64,000 nt of DNA from Flavobacteriaceae bacterium MAR_2009_75 (GTDB lineage Bacteria; Bacteroidota; Bacteroidia; Flavobacteriales; Flavobacteriaceae). The notes under the pieces were generated by a model. That model searched no databases. It saw only the letters and a list, made by a program, of their open reading frames with translations, and was not told the origin of the DNA. Of this stretch, positions 51,891 to 61,374 are shown in pieces. A program made the position numbers and the translations under genes. The stretch lies in NCBI GenBank assembly GCA_002813285.1, contig PHTZ01000001.1, positions 3,409,501-3,473,500 on the forward strand, written 5' to 3'. Positions within the stretch are counted from its first letter, which is position 1. Every line of letters begins with the position of its first letter.

Positions 51891-51923
51891 GTGGGTTCGG
51901 GTTTGTGTTTAAGTGGGTATACG

Positions 51924-52044
51924 TGTCGGGTCGAGCGCAGTCGACACCTCAGTAGTCATGTTTTCAATTTTGTCAGGTCGAGCGCAGTCGAGACCTCGGT
52001 GTTTTGGTTTTCAATTTTGTCAGGTCGAGCGCAGTCGAGACCTC
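51924..52044. repeat. Three-copy 48-bp direct repeat with palindromic core
   Basis: Core GTCGAGCGCAGTCGA occurs at about 51929, 51977 and 52024, each inside a dyad AGGTC...GACCT; two of the linkers share TTTTCAATTTTGTCAGG. Such short REP-like repeats are scattered in many flavobacterial genomes. It sits between two same-strand genes. Confidence 0.85.
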
Positions 52045-52051
52045 AATTTCA

Positions 52052-52789
52052 TTAGGGTTCTTTAAAAAGTTGAGCGGTATAGTCTAAAAGTTCGGTGCCG
52101 CCATGTGAGCCATGGCCGGGAATCACAATTTTTAGTTCAGGAAAAGTATTTTTTACCTGCAGGGCGGTAGTGCTCCATTCGCTAACATTGGCATCGCCCA
52201 AGTAGCCTTCGCTGGCATTCATTTCCTTTACCAAACAGCCGCCAAAAAGCAGCTGGTCTTCGGGTACGTAGCTCACGATATTGTCTCGGGTGTGGCCTTC
52301 GCCCATAAATCGGTGAATGATCTTAGCATTGCCCACCTGCATTTCCAAGGTTTCGGTAAAGCCGTTTTGCGGTATGTGGTTGCCCTCTTTTTCGGCCAGC
52401 TCCAGCGTCAGTTCATTGCCGTAGGAGGGAATCCCTTTTTGATGAAAGGCTTCCAGCCCGCCCACACAGTCGTCATGAAAATGGTTGGCGACCACGGCGG
52501 TAATGTTTTTTTGCCGTGTTTCTGTAATCCAACGGATCAATTCTTCGCTTACCTCTGCATCCACGGGCGTATCGACCACCACGGCCTCGTTTCCGTTTAT
52601 ATACACGAGTCCGTTACAGGCTACTTTTCCAAAGGAATCCGTTTGCAAATAAGAAACATGAATAAAGCTATTTTCGGTAAGGGGTATAATCTTTAAATTC
52701 TCGGAAGTGTAAGTAGCTTTGGGTTTTTGAGACTTACAACAAACCAGTAACAGGGCCAAGAAAAGAACGAAAGGCAGTTTTTGGATCAT
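52052..52789 (-). CDS. Subclass B1-like metallo-beta-lactamase
   Basis: Zinc hydrolase of 245 residues, probably a lipoprotein (LLLVCC, residues 14-18). All B1 ligands are present: H103, H105 and H166 for zinc 1 (NHFHDD, GEGHTRDN) and D107, C185 and H226 for zinc 2 (GGCLVK, PGHGSHGG). Enzymes with this full set hydrolyse penicillins, cephalosporins and often carbapenems. The gene lies in an otherwise housekeeping-like stretch, so it may be an intrinsic chromosomal enzyme. Activity towards any drug is not shown by sequence alone. Confidence 0.88.
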   Translation of the reverse strand: MIQKLPFVLFLALLLVCCKSQKPKATYTSENLKIIPLTENSFIHVSYLQTDSFGKVACNGLVYINGNEAVVVDTPVDAEVSEELIRWITETRQKNITAVVANHFHDDCVGGLEAFHQKGIPSYGNELTLELAEKEGNHIPQNGFTETLEMQVGNAKIIHRFMGEGHTRDNIVSYVPEDQLLFGGCLVKEMNASEGYLGDANVSEWSTTALQVKNTFPELKIVIPGHGSHGGTELLDYTAQLFKEP

Positions 52790-52837
52790 GGGTCGGTTTA
52801 CGATTACACCATAAATATAGCATATTACCTTTCAATT

Positions 52838-53218
52838 ATGGAGAACGATAGAATTCGAAAATTGATTTTTGTGTACCACGCAGATGCCGACCTGAAAAGT
52901 AAGGTTATCGACGGGGCGCATAAAATTTTGAGTCCGTCGACCTATGCGTGTAACCTTTGCGCTATTACCTACGGGGCGTTTACCGAAAATCGCACGTGGA
53001 AGAAGTTTCGTGAAAATAGCGACATTGCAATGGAGTTTTTGCACAAAGACGAGTTCAAGAAAGACTACGCTTCGAAATTCTCGCACAAATTCAGTTACCC
53101 TGTGGTATTGGCAGCTACCGATAACACGCTTGAACTTTTTGTGGGTACACAGACCTTGAACGAATTGGAGAACTCAGCGGAGCTGATTGCACTTATCGAA
53201 CGCCAACTGGGGGCTTAG
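52838..53218 (+). CDS. Conserved small protein of unknown function
   Basis: 126 residues from the ATG at 52838. An in-frame ATG at 52781 would add 19 residues and run into the promoter area of the divergent lactamase. The protein has a mixed alpha-beta pattern opening [20 protein letters not shown], with two close cysteines in [13 protein letters not shown], which could be redox-active or bind a metal. It resembles conserved flavobacterial proteins without known role. Its stop overlaps the convergent engB gene by 4 bp. Confidence 0.72.
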   Translation: MENDRIRKLIFVYHADADLKSKVIDGAHKILSPSTYACNLCAITYGAFTENRTWKKFRENSDIAMEFLHKDEFKKDYASKFSHKFSYPVVLAATDNTLELFVGTQTLNELENSAELIALIERQLGA

Positions 53219-53832
53219 TTTTGAAGCGCCTTAAAGAATTCGATGTTGATACCTTCGATATAGGCCAGCAGTTCGTCCCGTCCGAGATTTTTAGAAGAGG
53301 AGGTGATAAAATAGGCGGGGGCCTCTTCCCAAACCCCTTTTTCCAATTCTTTGAGATAGGCGGTCACGTTTCTTTCGATGGCCTGTGGTTTTAGTTTATC
53401 GGCCTTGGTAAAGATGATGCAGAAGGGCACGCTATTTTCGCCGAGCCACTCCATAAACTCCATATCGATTTTTTGGGGCTCGTGGCGAATGTCGACCAGA
53501 ACAAAGGCACAGACCAGTTGTTCTCGCTTGGCGAAGTAATCGGTAATGTATTTCTGAAAGGTCTTTTTGCTCTTTTTTGAGACACGGGCATAGCCATAGC
53601 CCGGTAAATCGACCAAAAACCAATTTTCATTGATTTTAAAATGGTTGATCAGTTGGGTTTTTCCCGGCCGGCCGGAAGTCTTCGCCAAACTTTTACGCTC
53701 GGTCAGCATATTTATAAGCGACGATTTGCCCACATTGGATCGCCCGATAAAGGCGTATTCGGGCAAGACTTCGTTCGGGCACTTGGCCACGTCGGTATTA
53801 CTGATGATAAAATTAGCCGATTTAATATGCAC
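53215..53832 (-). CDS. engB: Ribosome biogenesis GTP-binding protein EngB (YihA/YsxC)
   Basis: Essential GTPase for assembly of the large ribosomal subunit, 205 residues. The GTPase motifs are complete: G1 [11 protein letters not shown]2/switch I with Thr in [10 protein letters not shown]3 [11 protein letters not shown]4 FTKADKL and G5 ITSSSK. The length is typical. It is followed at its 3' end by the convergent 126-residue gene with a 4-bp overlap. Confidence 0.95.
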   Translation of the reverse strand: MHIKSANFIISNTDVAKCPNEVLPEYAFIGRSNVGKSSLINMLTERKSLAKTSGRPGKTQLINHFKINENWFLVDLPGYGYARVSKKSKKTFQKYITDYFAKREQLVCAFVLVDIRHEPQKIDMEFMEWLGENSVPFCIIFTKADKLKPQAIERNVTAYLKELEKGVWEEAPAYFITSSSKNLGRDELLAYIEGINIEFFKALQN

Positions 53833-53913
53833 GGTAAAAATTTAGGTTCTAGAACAAGCCTAAGTTAATATAAATGTAAAAAAGAATGGCAGGGCTCAGC
53901 CCTGATTGACCAA

Positions 53914-54678
53914 TTAGAAACCTCGTTTCTCGAACCAGGCGGCCAATATGGTATTGAACTCTTCGGGGTGTTCCATCATCGGGGCGTGACCACATTTCTC
54001 GATCCAGAACAATTCAGAATCGGGCAAGAGCTCATGAAACAGGTCGGCCACGTCGGGTGGGGTTACCTCGTCTTCCTTTCCCCAAATAATACAAGTGGGG
54101 GTTTCCATTGTCGGTAGGTCACTCGCCATATTGTGCCGAATGGCGCTCTTGGCAATGGCCAAGGTCTTGATTATTTTATTACGGTCGTTCACGGTGGCAA
54201 AAACTTCGTCAACGATATCTTTGGTAGCAACGGCGGGGTCGTAAAAAACGGCCTCGGCCTTCTTTTTGATAAATTCATAGTCGCCCCTTCTGGGGTAGCC
54301 ATCGCCCATAGCACTCTCATACAGTCCGGAACTGCCGGTAATAACGAGCGCCTTTACCATTTCAGGGTACATTTTGGTATGTAAGAGTCCGATATGCCCA
54401 CCTAGAGAATTGCCCAATAAAATCACGTTTTTCAGGCCCTTGAATTCAATGAAATCTTCAAGAAATTTAGCGAACTGCTTCACGTTGGTCTTCAACATGG
54501 GCATGTCGTAAATAGGTAGTTCGGGCACCAGAACTTTGTATCCTTTTTTGGGGAAATAATCGGTGACACCGTGAAAGTTACTAAGCCCGCCCATAAGGCC
54601 GTGCAAAATAATGATGGGGGAGCCTTCCCCTATTTCCAAGTACCTGTATTTTCCCTCTTCTATAATATTGTTTTCCAT
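53914..54678 (-). CDS. Alpha/beta hydrolase, cytosolic
   Basis: 254-residue single-domain hydrolase without signal peptide. Motifs: oxyanion-side HG in SPIIILHGLMGGLSNFHGV, nucleophile elbow GNSLGG, catalytic Asp in CIIWGKEDEVTPPDVADLF, and His in KCGHAPMMEHPEEF. It resembles C-C hydrolases and esterases of broad type; the substrate is unknown. Its place just upstream of the divergent mraZ operon is common in flavobacteria but does not imply a cell-wall role. Confidence 0.9.
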   Translation of the reverse strand: MENNIIEEGKYRYLEIGEGSPIIILHGLMGGLSNFHGVTDYFPKKGYKVLVPELPIYDMPMLKTNVKQFAKFLEDFIEFKGLKNVILLGNSLGGHIGLLHTKMYPEMVKALVITGSSGLYESAMGDGYPRRGDYEFIKKKAEAVFYDPAVATKDIVDEVFATVNDRNKIIKTLAIAKSAIRHNMASDLPTMETPTCIIWGKEDEVTPPDVADLFHELLPDSELFWIEKCGHAPMMEHPEEFNTILAAWFEKRGF

Positions 54679-54847
54679 TCAGGGGTGCTTATCGTCGTGG
54701 CCAAATATAGGCATTTCATTATTACGGCAATATCATTTAATGGGCTATAAAGTAATCAATTTTATCGCTATCCCACAAAACGACCTCCGATAATACTTGA
54801 GCTCGGTGTACATAACATATGCACAAAAGCCACTATTTATCAACAAA

Positions 54848-54877
54848 GTGGTAAATTGTGGTAAAATGTGGTAATAA
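54848..54877. promoter_or_regulatory. Three 10-bp direct repeats: probable MraZ operator
   Basis: GTGGTAAATT, GTGGTAAAAT and GTGGTAATAA follow each other with an exact 10-bp period, placing each on the same face of the helix. In other bacteria MraZ binds short G-rich direct repeats with about 10-bp spacing just upstream of its own gene. Confidence 0.75.
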
Positions 54878-54883
54878 AATTTG

Positions 54884-54891
54884 TAATTTTG
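54884..54891 (+). promoter_or_regulatory. Probable minus-7 promoter element of the dcw operon
   Basis: TAATTTTG matches the Bacteroidota minus-7 consensus TAnnTTTG. It is 7 bp after the three MraZ-type repeats, and 30 bp before the GTG start of mraZ. Confidence 0.6.
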
Positions 54892-54921
54892 AGTTATAGT
54901 ACTGAAAAACTAGCCATTTAA

Positions 54922-55395
54922 GTGATCAATTTCATTGGAACATACGATTGTAAAGCTGATGCCAAAGGTAGGGTAATGGTTCCGGTTGCGCTAAAAAATC
55001 AGATGGCACCTGTGCTAAATAAAGGCTTTGTGATCAAAAGGTCGGTTTTTCAGCCCTGCTTGGAATTGTACCCGATGGAAGAGTGGAATTTGCTCATGCA
55101 GAAGATGAACAAGAAGAATCGGTTCAAGAAAAAGAACAACGATTTTATTCGACGTTTTTCGGCAGGGGTAAAGATTGTAGAGGTCGATGCCACCGGACGG
55201 TTGTTGATACCTAAAAATCTTGTTGAGATTGCCAAGATCGATAAAGAGGTAGTGTTGAGTTCCGCTATCAATATTATTGAGATTTGGGATAAGGACAGCT
55301 ACGAGAAGGTGCTGGAAGAAACTGCGGAAGACTTTGCCGCATTGGCCGAAGAAGTCATGGGAGATGACGGAGACGATGGAGAAGATGTATCATAG
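54922..55395 (+). CDS. mraZ: Transcription regulator MraZ, GTG start
   Basis: Head gene of the dcw cluster; a double-AbrB-fold ring protein that represses its own operon in other bacteria. The 157 residues show both halves: FIGTYDCKADAKGRVMVPVALK and later FSAGVKIVEVDATGRLLIPKNLVEIAKIDKEVVL, each with the DxxGR...P signature. Start is GTG at 54922, fixed by the family's N-terminus (INFIGTY). The C-terminal tail is acidic. The direct repeats upstream are the likely operator. Confidence 0.93.
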   Translation: MINFIGTYDCKADAKGRVMVPVALKNQMAPVLNKGFVIKRSVFQPCLELYPMEEWNLLMQKMNKKNRFKKKNNDFIRRFSAGVKIVEVDATGRLLIPKNLVEIAKIDKEVVLSSAINIIEIWDKDSYEKVLEETAEDFAALAEEVMGDDGDDGEDVS

Positions 55396-56284
55396 CCCGG
55401 TTTTGTTGCAAGAGTCCGTTGACGGGCTGGCCATAAAAGAAGATGGTGTGTATGTCGATGTCACTTTCGGTGGCGGTGGGCATTCAAAAGAGATATTGAA
55501 ACGATTGGGAAGCGAAGGAAAATTGTTCGCTTTCGATCAAGATGAAGATGCGTTTGAAAATGCCCTTGACGATGATAGGTTTACGTTGATCGGAGAGAAT
55601 TTCAGGTTCATCAAACAGTTTTTAAAGTTCTATGGCATTCGGAAAGTGGACGGAATTTTAGCCGATTTCGGGGTTTCATCACATCAGTTCGATAAGGCCG
55701 AACGTGGTTTTTCTACCCGTTTCGATGCCGACCTCGATATGAGAATGAGCAAGCGCAATGTTTTGTCGGCCTATGATGTGGTCAACAAATACGATTACGA
55801 CGAGTTGCGAAAAGTGCTTTTTCAGTACGGTGACCTTCGCAATGCCAATGCAATGGCTACGGTAATCATAGAGCAGCGAAGTAATGGCGCGATCAAGACC
55901 ACGGCCCGTTTGAAAGAGGTGTTGCAGAAGTTCTTGCCCAACGGCAGGGAGCATAAAATTTTGGCACAGATCTATCAGGCCATACGCATAGAGGTAAATC
56001 AAGAGATTGCCGTGATCGAGGAGTTTTTGCTGCAAACGCCCGATTTGTTGGATGAGGGCGGAAGGTTGAGCCTCATCAGCTACCACTCTCTAGAAGATCG
56101 TTTGGTAAAACGCTTTATACGTGCAGGGCAATTCGAAGGGGAACCGGAGAAAGATTTCTACGGAAACATTTCGGTACCGTTCAAGAAAGTGGGCCCATTG
56201 ATAGTTCCTTCACGGGAAGAGATAAAAAGAAACAATCGCGCTCGAAGTGCGAAGCTAAGAATTGCGAAACGCATACAGGATTAA
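55376..56284 (+). CDS. rsmH: 16S rRNA (cytosine-1402-N4) methyltransferase RsmH
   Basis: Adds N4-methyl to C1402 of 16S rRNA, using S-adenosylmethionine. The 302-residue protein begins at ATG 55376 (MEKMYHSPVLLQESVDGL) and overlaps mraZ by 20 bp; an internal ATG at 55385 is also possible. Motifs: VDVTFGGGGHSKEIL (cofactor loop), FDQDEDAFENA, GILADFGVSSHQFD and ERGFSTRFDADLDMRMS. The C-terminus has the usual SYHSLEDRLVKRFIR. Fully normal for the family. Confidence 0.95.
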   Translation: MEKMYHSPVLLQESVDGLAIKEDGVYVDVTFGGGGHSKEILKRLGSEGKLFAFDQDEDAFENALDDDRFTLIGENFRFIKQFLKFYGIRKVDGILADFGVSSHQFDKAERGFSTRFDADLDMRMSKRNVLSAYDVVNKYDYDELRKVLFQYGDLRNANAMATVIIEQRSNGAIKTTARLKEVLQKFLPNGREHKILAQIYQAIRIEVNQEIAVIEEFLLQTPDLLDEGGRLSLISYHSLEDRLVKRFIRAGQFEGEPEKDFYGNISVPFKKVGPLIVPSREEIKRNNRARSAKLRIAKRIQD

Positions 56285-56296
56285 ATAAAAATAGAA

Positions 56297-56623
56297 GTGA
56301 AAAACGGATTATTGAACATACTAAAGGGGAAATTTCTGGTGAGCGACGATGCGCCCAAGCATTGGCTGTTCATTCTCTTTATTTCTTTCTTGGCCACGGT
56401 AATGATCGGTAGTTCGCATAGCGCAGATAAAAAAGTACACCAGATCGCCGCTTTGAACGAAGAAGTGAAAGAATTGCGCAGTGAGTTCGTTGATGTGCGT
56501 TCCGATGTGCAAAAACTAAAGCTAGAATCTACGGTAATGCAGATTGTAGAGGAGAAAGGCTTGTTTCCGCCGGCGGTTCCTCCCAAACAGATAAAAGTAA
56601 AATCAGAAAATAAAGAAGAATAG
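56297..56623 (+). CDS. ftsL: FtsL-like cell division protein, GTG start
   Basis: 108-residue bitopic membrane protein: one membrane helix near residues 25-43 (HWLFILFISFLATVMIG) followed by a heptad-rich coiled coil (ADKKVHQIAALNEEVKELRSEFVDVRSDVQKLKLES). Its place between rsmH and ftsI identifies it as FtsL of the divisome; sequence conservation is low, as usual. Start is GTG at 56297. The stop TAG overlaps the GTG of ftsI by one base, suggesting translational coupling. Confidence 0.88.
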   Translation: MKNGLLNILKGKFLVSDDAPKHWLFILFISFLATVMIGSSHSADKKVHQIAALNEEVKELRSEFVDVRSDVQKLKLESTVMQIVEEKGLFPPAVPPKQIKVKSENKEE

Positions 56624-58629
56624 TGGCCGTAACCGAAAAGAACATATTGACCCGATTGTACTTCGTGGTGGCATGTCTATTCTTGTTCGCCGGGGCCATT
56701 CTATTCAAACTGGTCGACATTCAATTGGTGCAGGGCGAAAAGTACCAAGCACTGGCCATGAAGCGTACCGAGAAGATGTTTACCATTGCGCCGAATCGGG
56801 GTAACCTGTATTCCGATGATGGTAGTTTGTTGGCTACTTCGGTTTCTCGCTATACCATTCGATTTGACGCCGTTACGGTAAAAGATGCCGATTTCAAAGA
56901 GAATATAGTTCCGCTTTCAAATGCCCTGTCTAAAATGTTGGGCAAATCGTCTTCGCATTATCAGCAGGTATTCAGAAAGGCCAGAGTGAACAAAAACAGG
57001 TATGCCTTGATCGCCAGAAATTTGGACTATTCAGATTATATGGCGGTGAAAGAGTTTCCTCTTTTTAATAAAGGTCCGTATAAGGGCGGCTTGATCATCG
57101 AGCAAAAAACCGTTCGTGAGCATCCTTTAGGTAAGATTGCGGAACGTAGCGTGGGTTATGAGCGTGTCGATGAGAACGGGTATTATACACGAGTGGGATT
57201 GGAAGGCGCTTTCGGTCAGTATTTAAGAGGGGTCGAAGGCAAAAGGTTAAAGCAAAAGATAGCAAAAGGACAATGGAAGCCTATCGGATGGGAGAACATT
57301 GTCGAGCCCAAAGACGGTTATGACGTTATTTCTACCATCGATATCAATATACAGGATATTGCCCACCATGCCTTATTGGGGCAGTTGGAAAAATATAAAG
57401 CGGACCATGGCTGTGTCATTGTTATGGAAACCGAGACCGGCGAGGTAAAGGCGATTTCCAATTTGGGCCGTACCGAAGCCGGAAAATACTACGAGCGGTT
57501 GAACTATGCCATTGGCGAGTCTCATGAACCCGGATCGACCTTTAAGCTAATGACCATGGTCGCTGCTTTGGAAGATCAAGTGAAAGATACCAGCGATATC
57601 ATCGACACCGAAAAGGGAACATGGAAAATATACAACCACACGGTTCGAGATTCGAAGCATGGCGGCTATGGTGAAATTTCTTTTGCCAAAGCTTTTGAGG
57701 TGTCTTCGAATACGGCTTTTGCCCAGGTAATCCATAATGGGTACAAGTCGAATCCTGATAAGTTCGTAAACCGTTTGATGGCGATGAACGTTCATCGTGA
57801 GCTTGACCTGCCCATCAGGGGCGAAGGTAAGCCCGTTCTTCGATCACCGGGCGATAAAGGTTGGTCGGGCCTTTCATTGGCGCAAATGGCCTATGGGTAT
57901 GAAGTTTCTATGACACCCCTGCAAACGCTGACATTTTACAATGCCATTGCCAACGATGGTGAAATGGTAAAGCCAAGATTGATCAAAGAAGTAAAGGAGT
58001 GGAACCAGACCATCGAAAAATTCGATAAAGAGGTAATCGATGCTTCCATCTGTTCAAAAGAAACGGCAGCAAAAGTCCAAGAGCTTTTGAAGAATGTGGT
58101 AGAAAAGGAGCATGGTACCGGTCACGGACTTTATTCTCCCAATTTTTCAATGGCGGGAAAAACGGGTACTGCCCAAAAGAACTACGTTTCAAAAGATCCC
58201 GATAAGCTAAAATACATTTCTACGTTCGCCGGATATTTTCCAGCGGATAATCCGAAGTACTCCTGTATCGTGGTCATTCACGAGCCTGATAAGAGTGTAG
58301 GTTACTACGGTGCCGATGTTTCGGGCCCGGTATTTAAATCCATAGCACAAAAGGTATACGCCACTTCACCATTGATCGATGAGGTCGAGATGGATAAGGT
58401 AGAAGATGAAGACCTTGAAAAGAACTATCAAGAATATTACGCCGAAGCCCAAAAAAAGTACAATAAAGTGCCTAATGTTCAGGGTATGAGCGGTATGGAT
58501 GCGATTTCGATTTTAGAAAACCTCGGTATCGAAGTTGAGGTCAAAGGCAACGGAAAAGTAAAAAGACAGTCCGTATCACATGGTACCGACATCAAACAAA
58601 CAAAGAAAATAACCCTAGAGCTATCTTGA
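56623..58629 (+). CDS. ftsI: Penicillin-binding protein 3-type transpeptidase (FtsI) with PASTA domain, GTG start
   Basis: Septal peptidoglycan transpeptidase, 668 residues. One N-terminal membrane helix, the dimerisation domain (APNRGNLYSDDGSLLATSV opens it), and the transpeptidase domain with S-x-x-K in GESHEPGSTFKLMT, S-x-N in FEVSSNTAFAQ and KTG in MAGKTGTAQK. A single PASTA domain forms the last 60 residues (VPNVQGMSGMDAISILENLGIEVE). Start is GTG at 56623, overlapping ftsL. PASTA on this protein is usual in Bacteroidota. Confidence 0.95.
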   Translation: MAVTEKNILTRLYFVVACLFLFAGAILFKLVDIQLVQGEKYQALAMKRTEKMFTIAPNRGNLYSDDGSLLATSVSRYTIRFDAVTVKDADFKENIVPLSNALSKMLGKSSSHYQQVFRKARVNKNRYALIARNLDYSDYMAVKEFPLFNKGPYKGGLIIEQKTVREHPLGKIAERSVGYERVDENGYYTRVGLEGAFGQYLRGVEGKRLKQKIAKGQWKPIGWENIVEPKDGYDVISTIDINIQDIAHHALLGQLEKYKADHGCVIVMETETGEVKAISNLGRTEAGKYYERLNYAIGESHEPGSTFKLMTMVAALEDQVKDTSDIIDTEKGTWKIYNHTVRDSKHGGYGEISFAKAFEVSSNTAFAQVIHNGYKSNPDKFVNRLMAMNVHRELDLPIRGEGKPVLRSPGDKGWSGLSLAQMAYGYEVSMTPLQTLTFYNAIANDGEMVKPRLIKEVKEWNQTIEKFDKEVIDASICSKETAAKVQELLKNVVEKEHGTGHGLYSPNFSMAGKTGTAQKNYVSKDPDKLKYISTFAGYFPADNPKYSCIVVIHEPDKSVGYYGADVSGPVFKSIAQKVYATSPLIDEVEMDKVEDEDLEKNYQEYYAEAQKKYNKVPNVQGMSGMDAISILENLGIEVEVKGNGKVKRQSVSHGTDIKQTKKITLELS

Positions 58630-60089
58630 AACTGTTAAAGGACATATTATATGGGGCCGGCCTTAATGCCGTAAACGGTTCTACCGATATTTTGGTAAAC
58701 GAAATTTGTTTCGATTCGAGAAAGGTCGCTATAGACGATGTTTTCGTTGCCATTAAAGGAACCCTGACCGATGGTCACCTTTACATTCAAAAAGCGGTGG
58801 ATTTAGGTGCCAAGGCCATCGTATGTGAAGAATTTCCCCAGTTGTTGGTCGATGGTATTACCTATGTCGAGGTCGAAGATGGTAACACGGCTTTAGCGGT
58901 CATGGCTTCCAATTATTATGGTAATCCCTCTAAAAATCTAAAATTGGTCGGGGTTACGGGTACCAACGGTAAAACGACGATCAGTAGCCTGTTATATCAG
59001 TTGTTCAAAAAAGCGGGGTACAAGGTGGGGCTGCTTTCCACTATAAAAATTATGGTCGATGATACGGTTCATGCGACCACACATACCACGCCCGATGCTT
59101 TGACCATCAACAAGCATCTAAGTTTAATGAACGAGGTGGGTGTTGAATTTTGCTTTATGGAGGTCAGTTCCCATGGTATTCACCAAAAGAGAACCAAAGG
59201 TTTGGTCTTTGAAGGTGCCATCTTTACGAACCTTTCGCACGATCATTTAGACTACCACAAGACTTTTGCCGAATACCGTGACACGAAGAAGATACTCTTT
59301 GACGAGTTACCGAAGAAAGCCTTCGCCCTCACCAATATCGACGACAAAAACGGTGCGGTGATGTTGCAGAATACCAAGGCCAAAAAATATACTTATGCGT
59401 TGCAGAACTTCGCCGATTTTCGAGGTCAGATTCTAGAGGCACAGTTTACCGGGCAACTGTTAAAAATTAACGAACTAGAGCTGTGGTCAAAACTAATAGG
59501 CCACTTCAATGCCTCGAATATGTTGGCTATTTACGCCACGGCAGATTTATTGGGGCTCGAGACACTTGAGACCCTACGACTTTTGAGTGAACTCGATAAT
59601 GTAGATGGCAGGTTTCAACACCACATATCTGCGACGAAGATAACGGCGATAGTGGATTATGCCCATACGCCGGATGCACTTAAAAACGTGTTGGAGACTA
59701 TCCACACGTTGAGAACTGGAAATGAACGCGTCATCACCGTTGTGGGGTGTGGTGGCGATAGAGACAGCTCTAAGCGTCCGGTTATGGGTCATATCGCGTC
59801 AGAGATGAGCAGTCAGGCGATTTTTACTTCAGACAATCCTAGAAGTGAATCGCCTGGTGCCATTATCAATGATATGGAGGCCGGTGTCGAAGTACAGAAT
59901 GTCAAGAAAACCCTTTCTATCGAAAATAGGGAACAGGCCATTAAAGCCGCTTGTCAAATGGCAGAGTCGGAAGACATCATCTTAATTGCAGGCAAGGGCC
60001 ATGAAACCTATCAAGAAACCAATGGAAAACGGATAGATTTTGATGATTTCAAGATTGTAAAGAACCTATTAAAAGATTTGAATAAATAA
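58626..60089 (+). CDS. murE: UDP-MurNAc-L-Ala-D-Glu:meso-diaminopimelate ligase MurE, TTG start
   Basis: Adds the third amino acid of the peptidoglycan stem. 487 residues with the Mur-ligase domains: the N-terminal substrate domain; the ATP-binding domain with GVTGTNGKTTISSLLY; and the C-terminal domain. The motif DNPR (TSDNPRSESPGAII) marks use of meso-diaminopimelate instead of lysine. The TTG start at 58626 overlaps the ftsI stop (TTGA), so translation is probably coupled. Confidence 0.95.
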   Translation: MKLLKDILYGAGLNAVNGSTDILVNEICFDSRKVAIDDVFVAIKGTLTDGHLYIQKAVDLGAKAIVCEEFPQLLVDGITYVEVEDGNTALAVMASNYYGNPSKNLKLVGVTGTNGKTTISSLLYQLFKKAGYKVGLLSTIKIMVDDTVHATTHTTPDALTINKHLSLMNEVGVEFCFMEVSSHGIHQKRTKGLVFEGAIFTNLSHDHLDYHKTFAEYRDTKKILFDELPKKAFALTNIDDKNGAVMLQNTKAKKYTYALQNFADFRGQILEAQFTGQLLKINELELWSKLIGHFNASNMLAIYATADLLGLETLETLRLLSELDNVDGRFQHHISATKITAIVDYAHTPDALKNVLETIHTLRTGNERVITVVGCGGDRDSSKRPVMGHIASEMSSQAIFTSDNPRSESPGAIINDMEAGVEVQNVKKTLSIENREQAIKAACQMAESEDIILIAGKGHETYQETNGKRIDFDDFKIVKNLLKDLNK

Positions 60090-60152
60090 ATGGTGATAGC
60101 CTTGATCGGCCATCGCATCCTAGGATAACCAAAACCTAGAAACTAGAAAGCT

Positions 60153-61373
60153 ATGTTGTACTACTTGTTCGAATTTTTGGAAAAGGAATACCAGTTGCCC
60201 GGGGCGAGCTTATTTCAGTTCATGACCTTTAGGGCGGCCATGGCCATTCTTACCTCTTTGCTCATAGCTACGGCGTATGGTAAGCGTGTTATTCTTTTTC
60301 TTCAAAAACAACAAATAGGCGAAAGTATACGAGACCTGGGTCTTGAAGGCCAACAGCAAAAGGCAGGCACGCCGACCATGGGTGGTTTGATCATCATTAT
60401 GTCGACTTTGATTCCTGTGTTGCTGTTCGCCAAATTAGAGAACATATACATATTACTGTTGATTGTCACTACCCTGTGGATGGGCTTCATCGGCTTTGCC
60501 GATGATTACATCAAGGTATTCAAAAAAGACAAGCAAGGTCTGAAAGGGCGGTTCAAGGTGTTGGGGCAAGTGGTACTTGGTTTGGGAGTTGGGGCTACGC
60601 TATACTTTCACCCTGGGGTAACCATGAAAGAAGAGAATAGCAGTCAAATCACCCAACAATTCCAGGTGCGAGATGTAGAGGGTTCCGAGATAAAATCGAC
60701 GAGTACCACGGTGCCTTTCTTTAAAAATAATGAGCTTGATTATAGCGATTTTATCAGTTGGGCAGGTGAAGGTGCCAAAGATTATGCCTGGTTGGTTTTT
60801 ATTCCTATTGTCATATTGATCGTAACAGCGGTTTCCAATGGAGCCAACCTTACCGATGGTATCGATGGGCTTGCGGCGGGTACTTCGGCAATTATAGCAT
60901 TTACCCTGGGCGTTTTTGCATGGGTGTCGGGTAACATCATATTTTCAGATTATCTCGATATCATGTTTATACCCAATTCTGGAGAATTGGTGGTTTTCAT
61001 CACAGCCTTTGTTGGGGCATTAGTTGGCTTTCTCTGGTATAATACATTTCCGGCCCAAGTTTTTATGGGCGATACGGGTAGTTTGACCATCGGGGGTATT
61101 ATAGCAGTTATCGCGATCATCGTTCGAAAAGAACTGTTGATCCCACTGCTTTGCGGAATCTTCTTTGCCGAATCGCTTTCGGTTATGATACAGGTAAGTT
61201 ATTTCAAGTACACGAGAAAAAAATTCGGTGAAGGCCGACGTATTTTTCTAATGTCTCCAATACACCACCACTATCAAAAGAAAGGATATCACGAAAGTAA
61301 GATAGTAACCCGTTTTTGGATCATCGGTATTCTATTGGCCATTCTTACCATCGTAACATTGAAGATACGATAA
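60153..61373 (+). CDS. mraY: Phospho-MurNAc-pentapeptide translocase MraY
   Basis: Integral membrane enzyme that transfers phospho-MurNAc-pentapeptide to undecaprenyl phosphate, giving lipid I. 406 residues with about ten membrane helices. Key motifs: TPTMGG ([11 protein letters not shown]), the Asp pair [24 protein letters not shown], and [19 protein letters not shown], plus the cytosolic IHHHYQKKG loop. An insertion of about 45 residues after FHPGV ([16 protein letters not shown]) is typical of Bacteroidota MraY. The gene starts 63 bp after murE and ends 1 bp before murD. Confidence 0.95.
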   Translation: MLYYLFEFLEKEYQLPGASLFQFMTFRAAMAILTSLLIATAYGKRVILFLQKQQIGESIRDLGLEGQQQKAGTPTMGGLIIIMSTLIPVLLFAKLENIYILLLIVTTLWMGFIGFADDYIKVFKKDKQGLKGRFKVLGQVVLGLGVGATLYFHPGVTMKEENSSQITQQFQVRDVEGSEIKSTSTTVPFFKNNELDYSDFISWAGEGAKDYAWLVFIPIVILIVTAVSNGANLTDGIDGLAAGTSAIIAFTLGVFAWVSGNIIFSDYLDIMFIPNSGELVVFITAFVGALVGFLWYNTFPAQVFMGDTGSLTIGGIIAVIAIIVRKELLIPLLCGIFFAESLSVMIQVSYFKYTRKKFGEGRRIFLMSPIHHHYQKKGYHESKIVTRFWIIGILLAILTIVTLKIR

Positions 61374-61374
61374 G

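Noticed and set aside
51924-52044. CRISPR array
   Set aside because: Only three repeats, with near-identical linkers and no cas genes; it is a short tandem REP-like repeat.
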